DNA of 64,000 bases from Hericium rajendrae (lineage: Eukaryota > Basidiomycota > Agaricomycetes > Russulales > Hericiaceae). Position 1 is the first letter of the stretch, and every line of letters starts with the position of its first letter. The position numbers and the translations under genes were made by a program. Positions 14,001 to 26,856 of this stretch are shown piece after piece. The notes below the pieces were generated by a model, which saw only the letters and a program-made list of their open reading frames with translations, was not told where the DNA came from and made no database searches. The stretch spans positions 3,658,001 to 3,722,000 of the forward strand of contig CM065880.1 of the NCBI GenBank assembly GCA_033439255.1, written 5' to 3'.

Positions 14001-15267
14001 TTCACCAGTTGGGAATAGAGACTGAATGATGAGAAGACCACTTGCCTGCAAGACTTGGACGATCCATGATGGGACCGCGCTGAGCGGCCTCCGAATCATG
14101 TTGAACACGGCGATCGACTATTTCACGAGTCAAGCTCACGAACGCTCACGTCGAGGTATCGCAATACATACCGTGAATGCGATGGGAACCGTGAGTGTAT
14201 TGCCTTCCATCACGAATGCGAAGAACGAGATAACGGAGACGAGGGTTGGTGTTAACGACCATAGGACCGAGAACATCACGGAGTTCGTGCGAGGTGGTGG
14301 ATTGAAAGTCGAATTATGCGGCTCGACAAGCATCTTTTTTCGTACCTTTGACCAACCACTTCAGCTCGAGCTCACGAACATCAAGTACGCGCTGGATGCA
14401 AAGAACTTGATGAATTTGACCTGCACATGTATTGGCATCTCTGCGATGCCTGGGTGGAAGACTAGATAGAACTCACTGCTCTGATGAGCTCGTTGACAAC
14501 GCCCATACGCTTGTCACGAACTGCCCTGACACCTTTCTGGATGCGCATACTACGGCGCGCAATGATGCTGTTCAAAGGTCAGCAGACGATAAAGACTGCA
14601 AGCCCTGCGAAAGCGGACCATCCCAAGAGCCTGCGTCGTTTCGATGAGCAATGCTCGGACAGACCCGACGACAAAATACTCATAGAGGAATACAGAAGCG
14701 ATCACAAGTTCGAATGGCACTAGACAGACACAACGTCAGTATAAGGTGAATGCCCGCACCAGGAAAGACAAACTTACTGCCATAGACGAAATACAAAGAG
14801 GACACGGCTTGCGCGACCTACCCACAGAAAATTGCCACATCAACAATTTCGCGTCTGCGCAAGCATGGCGACGGCACGCACCGAGTTTGCATCGCCCGCC
14901 ATCAGGTTCACGATTTTCCTGACATCCGCGCCCGCCTTAGATCCGTCCGAGCGAGGACTCGTCTCCGAGCCCATCTTTCTAGCTTGCGGCTGCGCTTCAC
15001 CCCTGTCCCTGTGGGTGACGCCGGAGCACATATTGAAGTAGAGGGACAAACATCTTTCAGCTCCTCATATTGGCGGGAAGTCAGGCGAAAGATGGTCTCC
15101 GGGTCCGGAATGCGATTACCGTCAGCGTCAAGTTCCATTTCTACCCAATATGTATGGTCGGTTCGTGAGCCCCATTCTGATTTTGGCATGATGTGAGAAT
15201 TGAAGCTGGCAGGTTCACGGAGTTGTCGACGAAGATGAGAGTGGGAATATAGGGGGAGGCGAGTCCA
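11063..15267 (-). pseudogene. ABCC (MRP-type) transporter fragment, truncated at both ends
   Basis: On the minus strand the order is: TMD1 piece with KIVNLMAGDAN (about 14,890-14,940), VAQAVSSLYFVYG (about 14,790), the PLNSIIARRSMRIQKGV coupling region (about 14,550), NBD1 Walker A GPTASGKT (about 13,620), PWLRHQPIKDNILFG (about 13,400), signature GLSGGQKA (about 13,210), Walker B FVLLDDPLSAM (about 13,090), then TMD2 with GRMLNRFSKD (about 11,950) and SVERVVEYLDLPQ (about 11,170). The final residues, SDKLIVVED, are the lead-in to NBD2, and there the homology stops at the edge of duplicated block A. NBD2 and the N-terminal membrane part are missing. Introns of about 50-60 nt are still recognisable. 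Full ABCC proteins are about 1,400-1,600 aa exporters, so this piece cannot be a working one. Confidence 0.88.
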
Positions 15268-15299
15268 AGGCGCCAAACTCCGGGCGCTTGTTACTTTGC

Positions 15300-18200
15300 T
15301 TCCTGTTTGGGCGCTTCTGAGCCTTTCTGAGCGCGCATTTCTGTCAGTCGTCGACGGCCTACGGCTCTCTTCACGTCAAATAGCTCGCTTCATGCACGTC
15401 AAATAGCTTTACAAGTGGGTGATTGCGGATGCAAGTGCACATCCACCGGCCGCATATTCAAAAGGTGCAGCAGATCCAGGAAGGGCCGACCGACCGACTT
15501 ACTGTATAACATCTTTTTCTCCCCAGTACCATGCAAACGCTAATCCGATCCAACCAGTCATGCATTTGTAGGTATGTCCTATCCATTCCTCCCATACTCT
15601 CATCCACAAGGCAAGGCCGCGCCCTCAGCACATATCACCCCAGCCCATATCACCCCAGCCATCGCGACCATGCGCGAGTCTTTCTGATCGGTGCTCACGC
15701 CCTCCAAGCGGGAAAACAACGACAAGGGGGGTGTACAAGTTTCGCTCATCTCCGTAGTTGGCAGCTGCGGAGTGGACTGTACGTGAGTACGGACGCGGGC
15801 CTGCAGGTCGCCCGCGCATGGCAGGTACGTAGATACAAATCAAGCACTGCAGCTGCACCTGATGCTCGTACGCACCGCAGATTAACGTCCCGGACTTCGG
15901 ACTCGTGACGGCTCCCCGCGCCGTCGCGTGCGTTTCTCCCAGCCATCTTTCCAAATGTCGACGAGCTCACGGCAAGGCGGAATCGTAGAGGCGAGGCGCG
16001 CTGGGACTGAGGTTCGTCCGCACTGTCATCTCAGCATGCCGCGTGCATATCCTTAATCCTAGACGCGGGTGCTGTCACATCGACGTAAGCCGAACCTTAA
16101 TGCACCCATCCAAGTCCCGGCGCATCGATGTCATCGCAGCGAAGAGCCGAGCAGCGCGCGTAATGCTATAACGAAGGCAGATTAAGGTGCGTCTGTACAA
16201 TGCCGCCACTCATCAGCCTCAGCAACCTTCGCATATCCTCCCCAACTCCAGATGCAGACGTGGCAGCAGCCAGCAGGCCACATGCTGGCGTATTGTGCGG
16301 GGATCGCCCCGCCGGATATGCATGTCCCCGCCCGGCGCGTGCATCGCCCGCTGTCGACTTCCCGCGTCGTGTCGATTCCATAACTGTCGCGAGAAGGACC
16401 TGTCAGTACTGCACGCCTTATTCATCGCTCGCCGTCCAGACCCCCATGACTATGGGCCCGCACCAGATCCTGATCAAGCCGGGATCGATGCGTGTGGCAT
16501 GCGGCCCTTATTCCATCGCGATACGGCAGATCGATCTAGTGAGGGATCTCCTTGGTCACGCTCGTCGCCGTTTCTCGTCCTTCTTGCCCCCGCAAATGCG
16601 CATATCGAAGCCATGATATCTCGAGACAGGCGCAGTCAATCCAGCACCATCGCATGCGTAGGTCACCATCCGCGCATCGCGATTCCGTGCTGTGCTTATG
16701 CAGGTGCGCAGTTGAACAACCCAATAGGCCAACACACCATCGTCTGAATACATCCCTCTATTCAGATTCCTAAATGCTAATCCCGCGCGCCATATCGGAC
16801 AGACAGACGAAACCAAGTGCAGCCCAGATGGGCCTGCGATCACTTGTCGATCTCAGTCTGCACGCATATACGTTGCGTTGAGCACGTGAATAAGCAAGCA
16901 TGCCGAAGCTGTTCTCTGCCCCGCGATCCTGCGATCCAGTACCTGCTCCTGTGCCAATTGTCCTTCATTTCTCCTAGACCCCGTCGACCTCCATCTCGAT
17001 GCGCTCTGCACTCACCGTCCGTTGTGACAGCATGCGCGTATATCTCCGATCATACTTGGGAGCACAGATTTTATCCTCATACTCATGTACTGGAATATGC
17101 CCATAGCCAGGCGTCTCTGGTCCTCCATTAGCCCAGGACGTAGGTCTCCTTCGGATGGGTTACCTACGCCTTTTCCGCGATCTTCACCGCCGTCGACACT
17201 GGCAAAATCACCCGGAGGCAGACGCAGATGTTATCTTCATTGACGTCAATTCTGGCTCCGGCCGCGACGTCAAGTTGTGGGTCCTTTTCCGCCTCTACCG
17301 CGACCTCGTTCCGCGCGGGCTCACGCTCCTGTTCTTGGAGACGCTGCCGGCACCGTCAACGAGCATGCGCACGCCCAACCTGCTCTTCGGCGCGAGCGTC
17401 CTCGTAATCGTTCTCCAGCTCCGCGTCGCATACAGAGGCGTGCGCACCTTCTCGGATCGCCTTGTTCTGGACAGCGTGCTTGTGGGCCATTAGCTGTGTA
17501 AAACGTTGACTGAGCGCTTTCAGTTCCGAGTGTGTTGGATGAGTGGTGGAGGAAGGGCGACAGGAACATTGGAAGGCGCCAAATTCCGGGCGCTTGTTGC
17601 TTTGGGAAGGAGGGCTTCCTTTCTGGGCACTGCTGAAGGTTTCTGTCAGTCGTCGACGGTCTACGATCGACTCTGTTCACGTCAGACATCCGTCTGCCCA
17701 GACGCATTCGCAGATGAGTTGGAAGTTCGACGTTGTCGAAATGGCGGCATGGAGCATGTACGTCCTGCGTTCTCTTCCCAATATCACATAAACTCACTGT
17801 CCGAACGAACCAGTCGTTGTTCTCCACACCTGGGGCCACCCCGCCGGCCTCTGCATCCAGCTCTTCGACCTGTCCCCCCTCTTCGTCTCGGTCACGTCGA
17901 CCACGGCCGTATCAACGCCCTTTTTTTACAGTATCAGCGCATACACACGTTCGCGGCAAGGAGCCGAGCCGGTGCCATAAGGACGGCAGGTAGAAGTGTG
18001 TCTTCCACCGATCAGCAGCCTTAGCTTCACGCGCGCACGTCCTCCCTCTCTGCCGTCGGCACCTGTAAAATTACTCCGGAGGCCAGACATAGACGTCACC
18101 TGCGTCAACGCCAATTCGGGCTACGGCGGCGACATGCGCTTCTGGGTCCTCGCGTGGCCCTACCGCGATTTCCTCGTGCCCGCACGTGGGTTTATCACGC

Positions 18201-19600
18201 TCCTGTTCGTTGAGACACTAGCGGCACCCGCGACGGCAACTGTGTCTATGGCCTCAGCGCATGTATGACGGCCCTCCAGCTCGAGATCGCGTTCATCTCT
18301 GGTGGATGGCCAGGCAACTGCATGGCCCTCGTCATGGCCGGCGGCACGCTGCTCGCGCCGCGCTGCTGCAGTAGACGGCGGAACTCTAGCACGCGCGAGC
18401 TGAAGCGCGATCACAAAATCGGAGAAGGTCCGCGCAAGGTCGTGTGCCTTAGGGTGGGGAACGGCAGCTCACACGTCACCATTGTGCGGAGCGACAGGTG
18501 GAGGCACAAGCTCAAGGACCTCGCAGGCGGGGCGCGTCGTGCTGGAGCGTGCGATGTTCGGGCTCAGGAAGATTCACCTTTTTTTTGGCTTGGCTTGGCG
18601 CTCTCGCGCGTTTCTGTTTGTTGACGGCAGCCTATGGCCCTCCTCCACATGTTAAGCTCGTCAAACGATGAAGCTGGGCACGGTCATGGGCGCGGTTGAC
18701 GCAAAGGATGATCAATGAGTAAAAGACAGAGGAGACAGAGATCAGCGCACCGGTACGCTGTCTGGCGCTTCTTGTCATTGTGTCCGCTCCCTGATTTTCG
18801 CAAGTGGCTGTCCCCAGGAGATGCCGATACGCAATGCTGGGACGAGGCTGGGGGCACGGTTGCGCGACTAGCTGATAGATGCAAGGGCTGTACGTTCTTC
18901 TATCTCTTTCTGATAACACATTCTGACATACATAGGCCATCTACATGCTCGTGCACGCATTCACTGAATGCGTGCTGCCAGGTATTTGCCTGCATGCACA
19001 GAGCTCACTTGTTGCAGCTTAAGCAGAAGTACGGGCTTTGCGCATTAACGCTACAAATGGAGCGGGTTCTATCACGCGCTAGGCTGTCCTTATCGTTTTG
19101 CACAGGAGCTGATGATGGAAAATGCCCGGCAGCAAGCCAAATTTCCCAGAGGCAGTGTTCTTTTCTAATTTAGGCGAGCGCTCAGGTCTGCGGGCAGAGG
19201 AAGAGGACAAGGAGCAAGAAGTCAGTGCAAACTCGGGCTGACCGCCCGACCAATGCATTGTACGTCCTTTGTCCTCTTTCGATTGTTTTCCTTTTTTAAA
19301 TCCGTTCGTGAAGATAGTAGCACGTTTCAGCTTCAATTGTTTCGTTCTCCCGGGAATGCCATAGAGATTCGAAACTCTTAGTTTCTTATGCAAATTCTGT
19401 ATGCTCCAACTGGCTCTTTCGTGTGATCATCTCGAGCGCTTCCATCTACAAGAGTCAGCGGAGATTCAGCGGGCTTTGTCAAACCTGACAGCCCATCTAT
19501 CACCGCATGCGCGTGGATGTCACAAATGCTGGGAAGTCCGGGCGGAGCGGTAGCGGAATGTATTCCGACGCCGGCTACGAAGTGCCCTCAACTTCACTTC
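15300..19600. other. Decayed gene-like repeats upstream of NLR B
   Basis: This is the counterpart of 1-3,890 and contains no intact gene. The longest frames (16,187-16,747; 17,321-17,839; 17,506-18,024) differ from their partners in copy A by frame-disrupting indels, which argues against coding constraint. A local difference is about 300 extra bases at 18,410-18,710 compared with copy A. Confidence 0.6.
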
Positions 19601-19687
19601 TAAATTTGTATGGAGTGCAAATTTGTTTTCCCTTCCACCACGATTGTCGACCTATTGTCTTTCACATCTGGACCACGACACGCTCTG

Positions 19688-22600
19688 ATGCCGCTGACCG
19701 ATCTCAAGCTCCACGGCTCTTCTGGATCAGCCTCAAGCAGGGTACGGCAGGGAAGAGAGAGTCATACAGAGAATGCAAAGCATGTCGCGATCGGCGTACT
19801 TACAACGGTTCTCAAGGTGACGAAGGAAGCGTCGCCTGCATTTCCACCACTGCAGGGAGTTGCGGGAGGTATATCAGCCATAAAGGAAGTGCTAGAGGTG
19901 CGTATCATCCGTCTGGGTCAGCTCTTGCATACGTCCTGACTATCACTATCAGAAAGTATCGTCGAATGCGCAAGACATTGATGCACTCACCGACTACATG
20001 GAGAAGCTGAAATCGATGATTGAGATGTCGATGCCGAAAGATTACGAATCCTGTTCCAAATCCTTACAAACGAGACTTGAGGATCTTGAAAGGTCTGTGT
20101 TCGGATATTGCACCTGTGGACATGGGCCTCACCGATCCCCAAGCGATTTTGATTCCACACGCAAAGTAATTGGAAATATGAGATCTCAAGGTAGAATCAC
20201 CCGTGTATTTACCACCAAAGCCACCTCCGAGAAAATCCAAGAGCATTTACGTGCGCTAACGTGGTCCATTCACAAATTCATCGTGAGTCAAGACAGAGCT
20301 TGTGCTATTCTGCATCCCTGACACGCTGCGTCCAGGTCGGAGGAACCATCGAAATTGAAATGGCTGTCGATGTCAGTATCTCTGCATTTGACCGCTTTCC
20401 GCCCTTGAACTCTCTTTAGGAACTACATGCCGCCGTACAAGACGGGTTTGGACACATGGACACGCGGTTTGACGGTCTCGGTCAGCAAGTCCAAAATCTG
20501 GAGAGGAGGGCTGAGGTACGCATTTGCGCACATCCAACTGTCATGCCGTCTTGCTCAAGATTTATTTTGTTCCGATCAGTTGGGAGATGACTGTATGTAT
20601 CATGTTTTCTTCACGACGTCCTCACTGACTAACTTTCCAAATGAAACAGATGCCTCCATACCTCGATATGCGAGGTCTGCGCGTTTTGATTATAACAGCA
20701 ATCGTATCGTCTGTGAGGAGAACACGCGGCTAGAGACTTTGGCCACTGTCTACCACTGGATCAAGCCTGGAGATGCCCGTCTCGCAGACCTCCCCACCGA
20801 CTTCATCCAGCAGCCCACCGAGAGACGGGTGCTTTGGTTGGACGGCCCAGCTGGCACGGGCAAATCAACAATTGCTCAGACCACCGCGGAATGGTGCGAG
20901 GTCGTTGACTATCTAGGCGCGAGCTTCTTCTGCTCCCGGGACTCAAATGAGTGCAGCAATGTCCAGCTCATTTTCCCCACCATCGCATACCAGCTTGGTC
21001 TTTACAGTGTCGACTTCCGAGATCGGGTCGCCGATGTTCTGCGTGCAGACCCAGATATCCAGAATACGTCCGTCTCACGCCAGCTCCAGAAACTGATCGC
21101 CGAACCGCTGCGGGCCGTCAATTCCAGCGGCGCCTTCCCAGCATGTGCGGTGATCATTGACGCGCTCGACGAATGCAAGGACAACCAGGCTACGTCCGTA
21201 ATTCTCAAAGCGCTTGCCCACTATGTTGGTGACCTCGACCCCCTCAAATTTTTCATCACCAGCCGTCCGGTTCAGCATATCACTGGCGGTTTTGGCATGG
21301 CTGAACTCAAAGACAATACACAGCACCTCGCCATGAACAGCATCCCTCCAGAGATCATGATCCGGGACATCACACAGTACCTGCAGAAACAGCTCACAGG
21401 TGTGGCGCACTTCTATGGCATTTGTGGCTCATGGCCCTCGGACGATGAATTAGCAGCGCTCGTTCACCAAGCAAACGGGCTCTTCATTTTTGCGGCGACA
21501 ACCATCAGGTTCATCCAGGACCTTCGCTACAGCGATCCGGAGGCCCAATTGAAGACGCTTTTGCGCTCTCAGTTGCCGACTTCTACCATGTTGCCGTATC
21601 GGTCTCTTGATGCTCTGTATACTGAAGTTCTGCATACTGCATTCCCCGAAATCGATAGGGCATTAAAGGCCAGACTGAAGATGGTCCTGGGGTCAATTGT
21701 GCTCGTTCGGGATCGGCTCTCACCATTATCACTCGAAGCTTTGCTAGGCCTGGAGCTTGATACTGTCCGGAAGACCTTGCGCCAACTACATTCTTTGATT
21801 ATTGTTCCTGAAGATGACAACGACACTATCCGGCTCATACACCCGTCCTTCCACGACTTCTTGACAGACAGATCGCGGTGCAAGGATCCAAATTTTGTCA
21901 TCAATCCTGTGATACAGCATAGTATTCTGGCGCAGCATTGCCTCCGGACGTTGCAGAATCTTCGGAGAGACATCTGCGCGATCAGGGACCCATCGAAACT
22001 GAACGTCAAGGTGCCCGACTTGGACAGCCGAGTGGCCAAGTACATCCCGCTTCATCTCCAGTACGCATGCAAGCATTGGATGTTTCATGTTGCCAATGCA
22101 GAAATTAGCGAGGACATTCACGAGCTCCTCGAAGTCTTTGTTGCTCAACATCTGTTACACTGGTTGGAGGCCCTCAGTCTGCTTGGCGACGTTGGAGTTG
22201 CAATTGAAGGGCTGCCCATTGTTCGAAAAACATTACGAGTATGCTTAAAGCTTTTTGACAGATTTTGCGAGAATGCTGATGTTATCGCTGCGGCAGAGTC
22301 TTCCTCTTCCCGCATCTGATATCCTTAGTCTACTATACGACTGCGAGCGGATCGCAAGGCAATTCTACCCTTCTCTAAGCATGTCATGCTTGCAGGTCTA
22401 CTTTGGCATCATTCCCTTCTGCCCCACCAACATCGGTCTCCGCAAGCAGTATGAGCATGAGGTAGTCTCAATGCACAGTTTATGCATGAGGTTGAACTGA
22501 CAGAGGCTGCATGCACAGATATCAAATGTTGCTACACTGCTCATTGGTTCTCAGCATGCATGGAGCCCTTGCATTAGGATTATGGAAGGCCACTATCGTG

Positions 22601-24782
22601 CTGTACGGGCTGTCGCATTTTCACCCAATGGGGAGCAGATAGTCTCCTGCTCGGATGATCGTACCATCCGTCTGTGGGATGTGAAGACAGGTTTGCACCT
22701 GCAAATTCTCCGTGGTCATTCCAACCAGGTCTATGGCGTGGCATTCTGTCCAAGCGGGCACAAAATTGTATCACGCTCTGTATCAGAAATCATCATATGG
22801 GATTCTGTGACTGGAGGCCTTTTGGACATGTGCAATACAGAGAAGCAAGTAAATTCTGGGTCACAGTGGATGGTGCCTGCCATCGCATGGTCTCCTAAAG
22901 GGCAATTTGTTGGCTCTGGCTCTGGCTTTGGCGGTGACATCATAATCTGGGATGTGACAAGAGAAATGTGTCAGTTTATGCAGCCACTGTTTTTGTTTGA
23001 AAATCATTCTCAGGTATCATCCATCATCTTCTCTCATGATGATTCACTTGTTATATCATGCTATACAGACAGTGCTGGCAAATGTATAGTGCGGAACCTC
23101 CAAGATGCATCCCTCACTTGGAGCTTCTCATATAAGGATTCAGCATATTCAGTTGCTCTGTCATATGATGACAAAACTGTTGCAGTTGGCTATAGGAATG
23201 GGGTTGTTGCACTGTGGGACCTGGAATGTCAGAGGTGCATTCACAAGCTGAGAGGTCACAAATCCATGATCTGGTCCATTGATTTCTCGAGGGATGATCA
23301 GATTTTGGTATCTGGATCAATAGACAATACAATCTGTCTATGGTCTGTCAAGAGTGGTGCTCAGCTTGTTACATTAACAGGACACTCAGATCAGGTTTGT
23401 TATCATTTTCTAACTTACTTGTTGACACATTTTCTAAATGCTGAGTCTATCATCATCAGGTCTGTTCTGTACAATTCTCTCCAGATGGCAACCTCATATG
23501 TTCTGGTGGCTCAGACCAATCTGTTCGCATTTGGGAGTGGGAAGATATGATTCCAGCCACACAACAGAATCATTCAAATGCCTCATTGATCTCTTGGACT
23601 AGCTTCAGATGTCGGCATGACCACCCCAACTTAGTTGAATCATTCCAACCATTACAAAGGTCATTGGATGACCCATCTCCACAAGGTTGGGATGAAAGAA
23701 CTTGGACATATTCCAGCTCAAGTGATCATGATTCCAGTATTCTGTCTATGGTGGCATTTTCAGGTGATGGTACTATCCTAGCCACTAGCTCCCTAGATGG
23801 GAAAATCTGTCTATGGGATACATCTACTGGCACTCAAATCCAGATGCTGTCTGGCCACAAGGGTCATGTCTACTCTGTTGCATTCTCACCCAGCAGAAAG
23901 CAGCTCTCATCAGCAGGATATGGAGACAACACAGTTCGGGTCTGGAATGTCAAAACAGGCCAATGTGATCGAGTGTTCAAGGACCACACTGATTCAGTCC
24001 GGATGGTTGCCTATGCTCATGAGCATGCCCTTCTGTCATGTTCTGATGATGGGAGCCTTCGGCTTTGGGATACTTTGGTGAAAGTGGTGCATTCTTCAGG
24101 CAAGATCCTGTATCACAATGTTGCAAAGAAAATCACCGCTATATCTGTCTCACCGAACAAATCACTTGTCCTTGTTGGGAGTTATAGCACATCATATCAT
24201 GCATATATTGAGCTTCTTGACATAACAACAGGAGCTGTGTTGTGGAAGCGCAAGTTAGCGAAGAGCCGTATCATGGCATTGTCATTCTCAAGTGATGGAA
24301 GCCGCATGCTATCTGGAGAATTGAAGGGCCGCATTTGTCTGTGGGACATAGCCCTGGCATTGTCAATGTCACCTGGAGACAAGGATGCTTTGCTGGAAGA
24401 ATTCCATACACCGTCACACAGCTCATTTGACCACGTGTCATTCTCTGCAGACCAGAGAAGTGTTGTATCTGATGTGAGCTTTCATGCCATTGATGCTGCA
24501 GAGCACTGGCCGCACTGTGCCTCCGTCAAGGACCATCAAGGATCACTGACACCTCCACCAGTCTATCTTCTTTTAAATGACTGGATTTGGTGTGCAGGCC
24601 CTGAAGGCAAGAAGCGGATATGTTGGATTCCAGCAGAATATCGAGCCAGGCATGTGCAGAGCATAGTTCCCCGAGAGACTATTACGGCTGTCTTCCGGAG
24701 TAAGATTGCATTTAAGACGGATAGCGGACGGGCAGTCTTGGTTGATCTCTCGAATTGTGCCAATGTTACTGAGCTACTATAG
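19688..24782 (+). CDS. NACHT-WD40 STAND (NLR-like) protein, copy B
   Basis: Tandem paralogue of the gene at 4,070. Model: 19688-19897, 19953-20092, 20144-20282, 20336-20371, 20420-20515, microexon 20580-20592, 20650-22238, 22297-22461, 22519-23394 and 23460-24782. The sum is 4,587 nt (1,528 aa), a multiple of three. Walker A is GPAGTGKST, Walker B VIIDALDEC, sensor FFITSRP. The WD40 part keeps the same blade order as copy A. It carries a few extra residues in blades 3-4 and a different linker around 23,570-23,710. Both members keep all NTPase motifs, so both may be functional. Substitutions look spread over NACHT and WD40 parts. The start is chosen at 19,688 to match copy A. Confidence 0.88.
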
Positions 24783-26190
24783 TTGCACTAGTTCGGGCAC
24801 AGACTGCCTTCCTCACCTTATGTTCGTGTTCCGCATTTTATGTCGTGCCTCCACAGAATCCCAGATGTAATTGTACGAGTCACGCACAATCATGATTAAC
24901 TAGAAAAAATCTCATCAAGAGATGACAGGCCAATACTTAGTGTCACTACGTGATCGCAGATATAAAGGACAAAGGCGTGTATGCACTCATAAACCTATGC
25001 CACGGGATGCGAGCGAGGGGCTTGTCAACAGTTGGGTGAAGCATGGATGACTTGCACCAGGGCTGCAGCATCTGGATAGAGTCTGTGAGCAATGACATAC
25101 CGATAGTCGAGCAGACAGGTGGACATACCATATCTACCCAGCATGCATGTTTACCAGGAACTGCACGAACTCTACAAGCACTCATGTTCACATCGATTAG
25201 CCATAATTTAGAGTGTAGATGCACATCGTGGTAGTGACTGCCAGCAGAGAATGGGCAAAAGGGCAAGGGCGACGTGCAGCACGCTGTCAGAGGCTGCGGG
25301 AAAAATAAGTACTTACCAGAAAAACGAGAAGTCTGTCTCTAGAATCGATTGGCAAAGCTTGCGAGTGTTCCACGGATCCTAATGTCTTTTTCAGTGACTT
25401 GGCCTTTGCCATTGCAGGGCAAGAACGTGATGGTTGGTGACAGAGAAACTGCATAAGTCAAGCACACGGCCACGAGGTCCGCATCTGCGTCTCCTGGGCG
25501 CAACGGTCACACAGGCAGAATGCAGCTGTGGGGGCGGTCTCGGGTCCTGTAGAGGGCGAGCGTGCGCGCGTCGGGAGGGCCTCTCGGGGCATGAGATCGG
25601 CGCATGTGGCGCGGTGCAACTGAACGAGGAAGCTGACGTCGAGAACGGGAATCGGTCGGGAGGAGGTGAGGAGGGTGGCCAGGGGAACAGATCAGAGAAC
25701 GCGGGTCGGTGGTCGGCGGGTTGGTGGATGAGTAGTACATGAGAGATTTGAGAGAGCGATGGGTAGTTGGATCAGGCGGGAAATCGACACTTACTAGTTC
25801 TGCTCAATTCTAACTTTTCGCTGCTGCTTTAACTTGATGCTGCTTTTTGGCCGCTCGGTGTTGCTTACAGTACCACTGTCGGTATCAGGCACATCTGACT
25901 GAAAAAAGCGGCAGGTCAAAGTTAGCAGCGCAAAATGAGTAGTACATACTGTACTTGGTGTTCGTCGTGGAGGTAAGTAGAAGGCGCGAAGCTCCGGGCG
26001 CTTGTTCCTTTGGGAAGTGGCGGCAGCCTTTTCGGGACCCCTTCGAAAAGTTGTTGCAGAGAGCTCAAATCTGGCGTGCAACGTTTGATTTTTTTGGATA
26101 CAGGCTCTTCATATAATCCTCTAATCGAATATAGCATTTGTTTTCGTTAGAAAACTTCCGCAGTGCCTGATATTGAGAGGTTTTGTCAGG
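24783..26190. other. Intergenic; end of copy B and unique spacer
   Basis: Up to 25,645 this is the duplicated 3' flank. From 25,646 to 26,190 I see no gene. At 25,981-26,013 lies another example of the recurring phrase (AAGGCGC, then CTCCGGGCGCTTGTT, then CTTTGGGAAG) also seen at 2,271, 15,268 and 17,573. Confidence 0.6.
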
Positions 26191-26200
26191 CTATGGTGTG

Positions 26201-26238
26201 AGTGAATGCAATCCTCCCAACGCGTTTTCGGTGGCAAC
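26201..26238 (+). repeat. Left terminal inverted repeat of the 7.7 kb transposon
   Basis: It begins AGTGAATGCAATCCTCCCAA and continues ACGCGTTTTCGGT. Reverse-complemented, it matches 33,846-33,880 with one mismatch near the inner end. Inside it, the two ends diverge. Confidence 0.93.
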
Positions 26239-26856
26239 CTCGTCGTAGCAAGGGACGTCCAAAAACGGAACGGTGCGATCGAGTGGGACCGTTGCGACCG
26301 TGCTCGACCGTTTGCACCGTTCCCTCCTCCGCAGCAGAAAACGCTGCCGCTCGATTTGTCAGCTTTTCGTCGTCATGCATCACGTGACTTCCGCGAGCGC
26401 GCGGGCCGGACGCGGATTTCTGGCCAAGTCGAAAGGGGCGTCATCGGCGTCGTCGACGGCGGCGCGCGGGCGCGCGGGGACACGGACGGACAACAGGCGG
26501 CATAGATTCATTAAAGACGTATGTAAGGTACACGTGTGCGAAATTACGAGCAGCGACGGTGACAGAAAAAAGGGCGGGGTACGATTTTGGGTGCGAACGC
26601 GCCCGACGGCGGGGCGGGACGGCGGACGGGGGTCGCGCGCGGACTCGCTGGCAGCGGAAATGGCCCCGGCGTGGAGGCAGCGGGTCGTGCGCATTGCGAG
26701 AAGCATGTGATCGAATCCTGAATAGCAAGAAAGGAAAGAAATGATGAGGAAAAAATCATAGAAACGTGAAAACGGCGACGAGGCGGGCGCGCGGGCGGAA
26801 AGCGAGTGGTGTGCGCGCACATCGTCCGGCGGTGATGAATACTGCGGGATGCTCTC
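26233..26856. other. Left subterminal region of the transposon, no gene
   Basis: GC-rich non-coding stretch between the left inverted repeat and the end of the transposase gene. Around 26,255-26,330 there are repeated GGAACGGT / ACCGTT words in both orientations. Such words could be transposase-binding sites, but nothing in the sequence proves it. Confidence 0.45.

Larger units (their letters stand above)
15268..25645 (+). repeat. Segmental duplication, copy B
   Basis: Second copy of the unit. It begins with the phrase AAGGCGCCAAACTCCGGGCG, directly against the N-terminal end of the ABCC fragment. It matches position 1 onward from about 15,292. It lacks the 9,268-10,352 element and ends at 25,645, where sequence unrelated to the ABCC gene follows. 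Confidence 0.93.
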
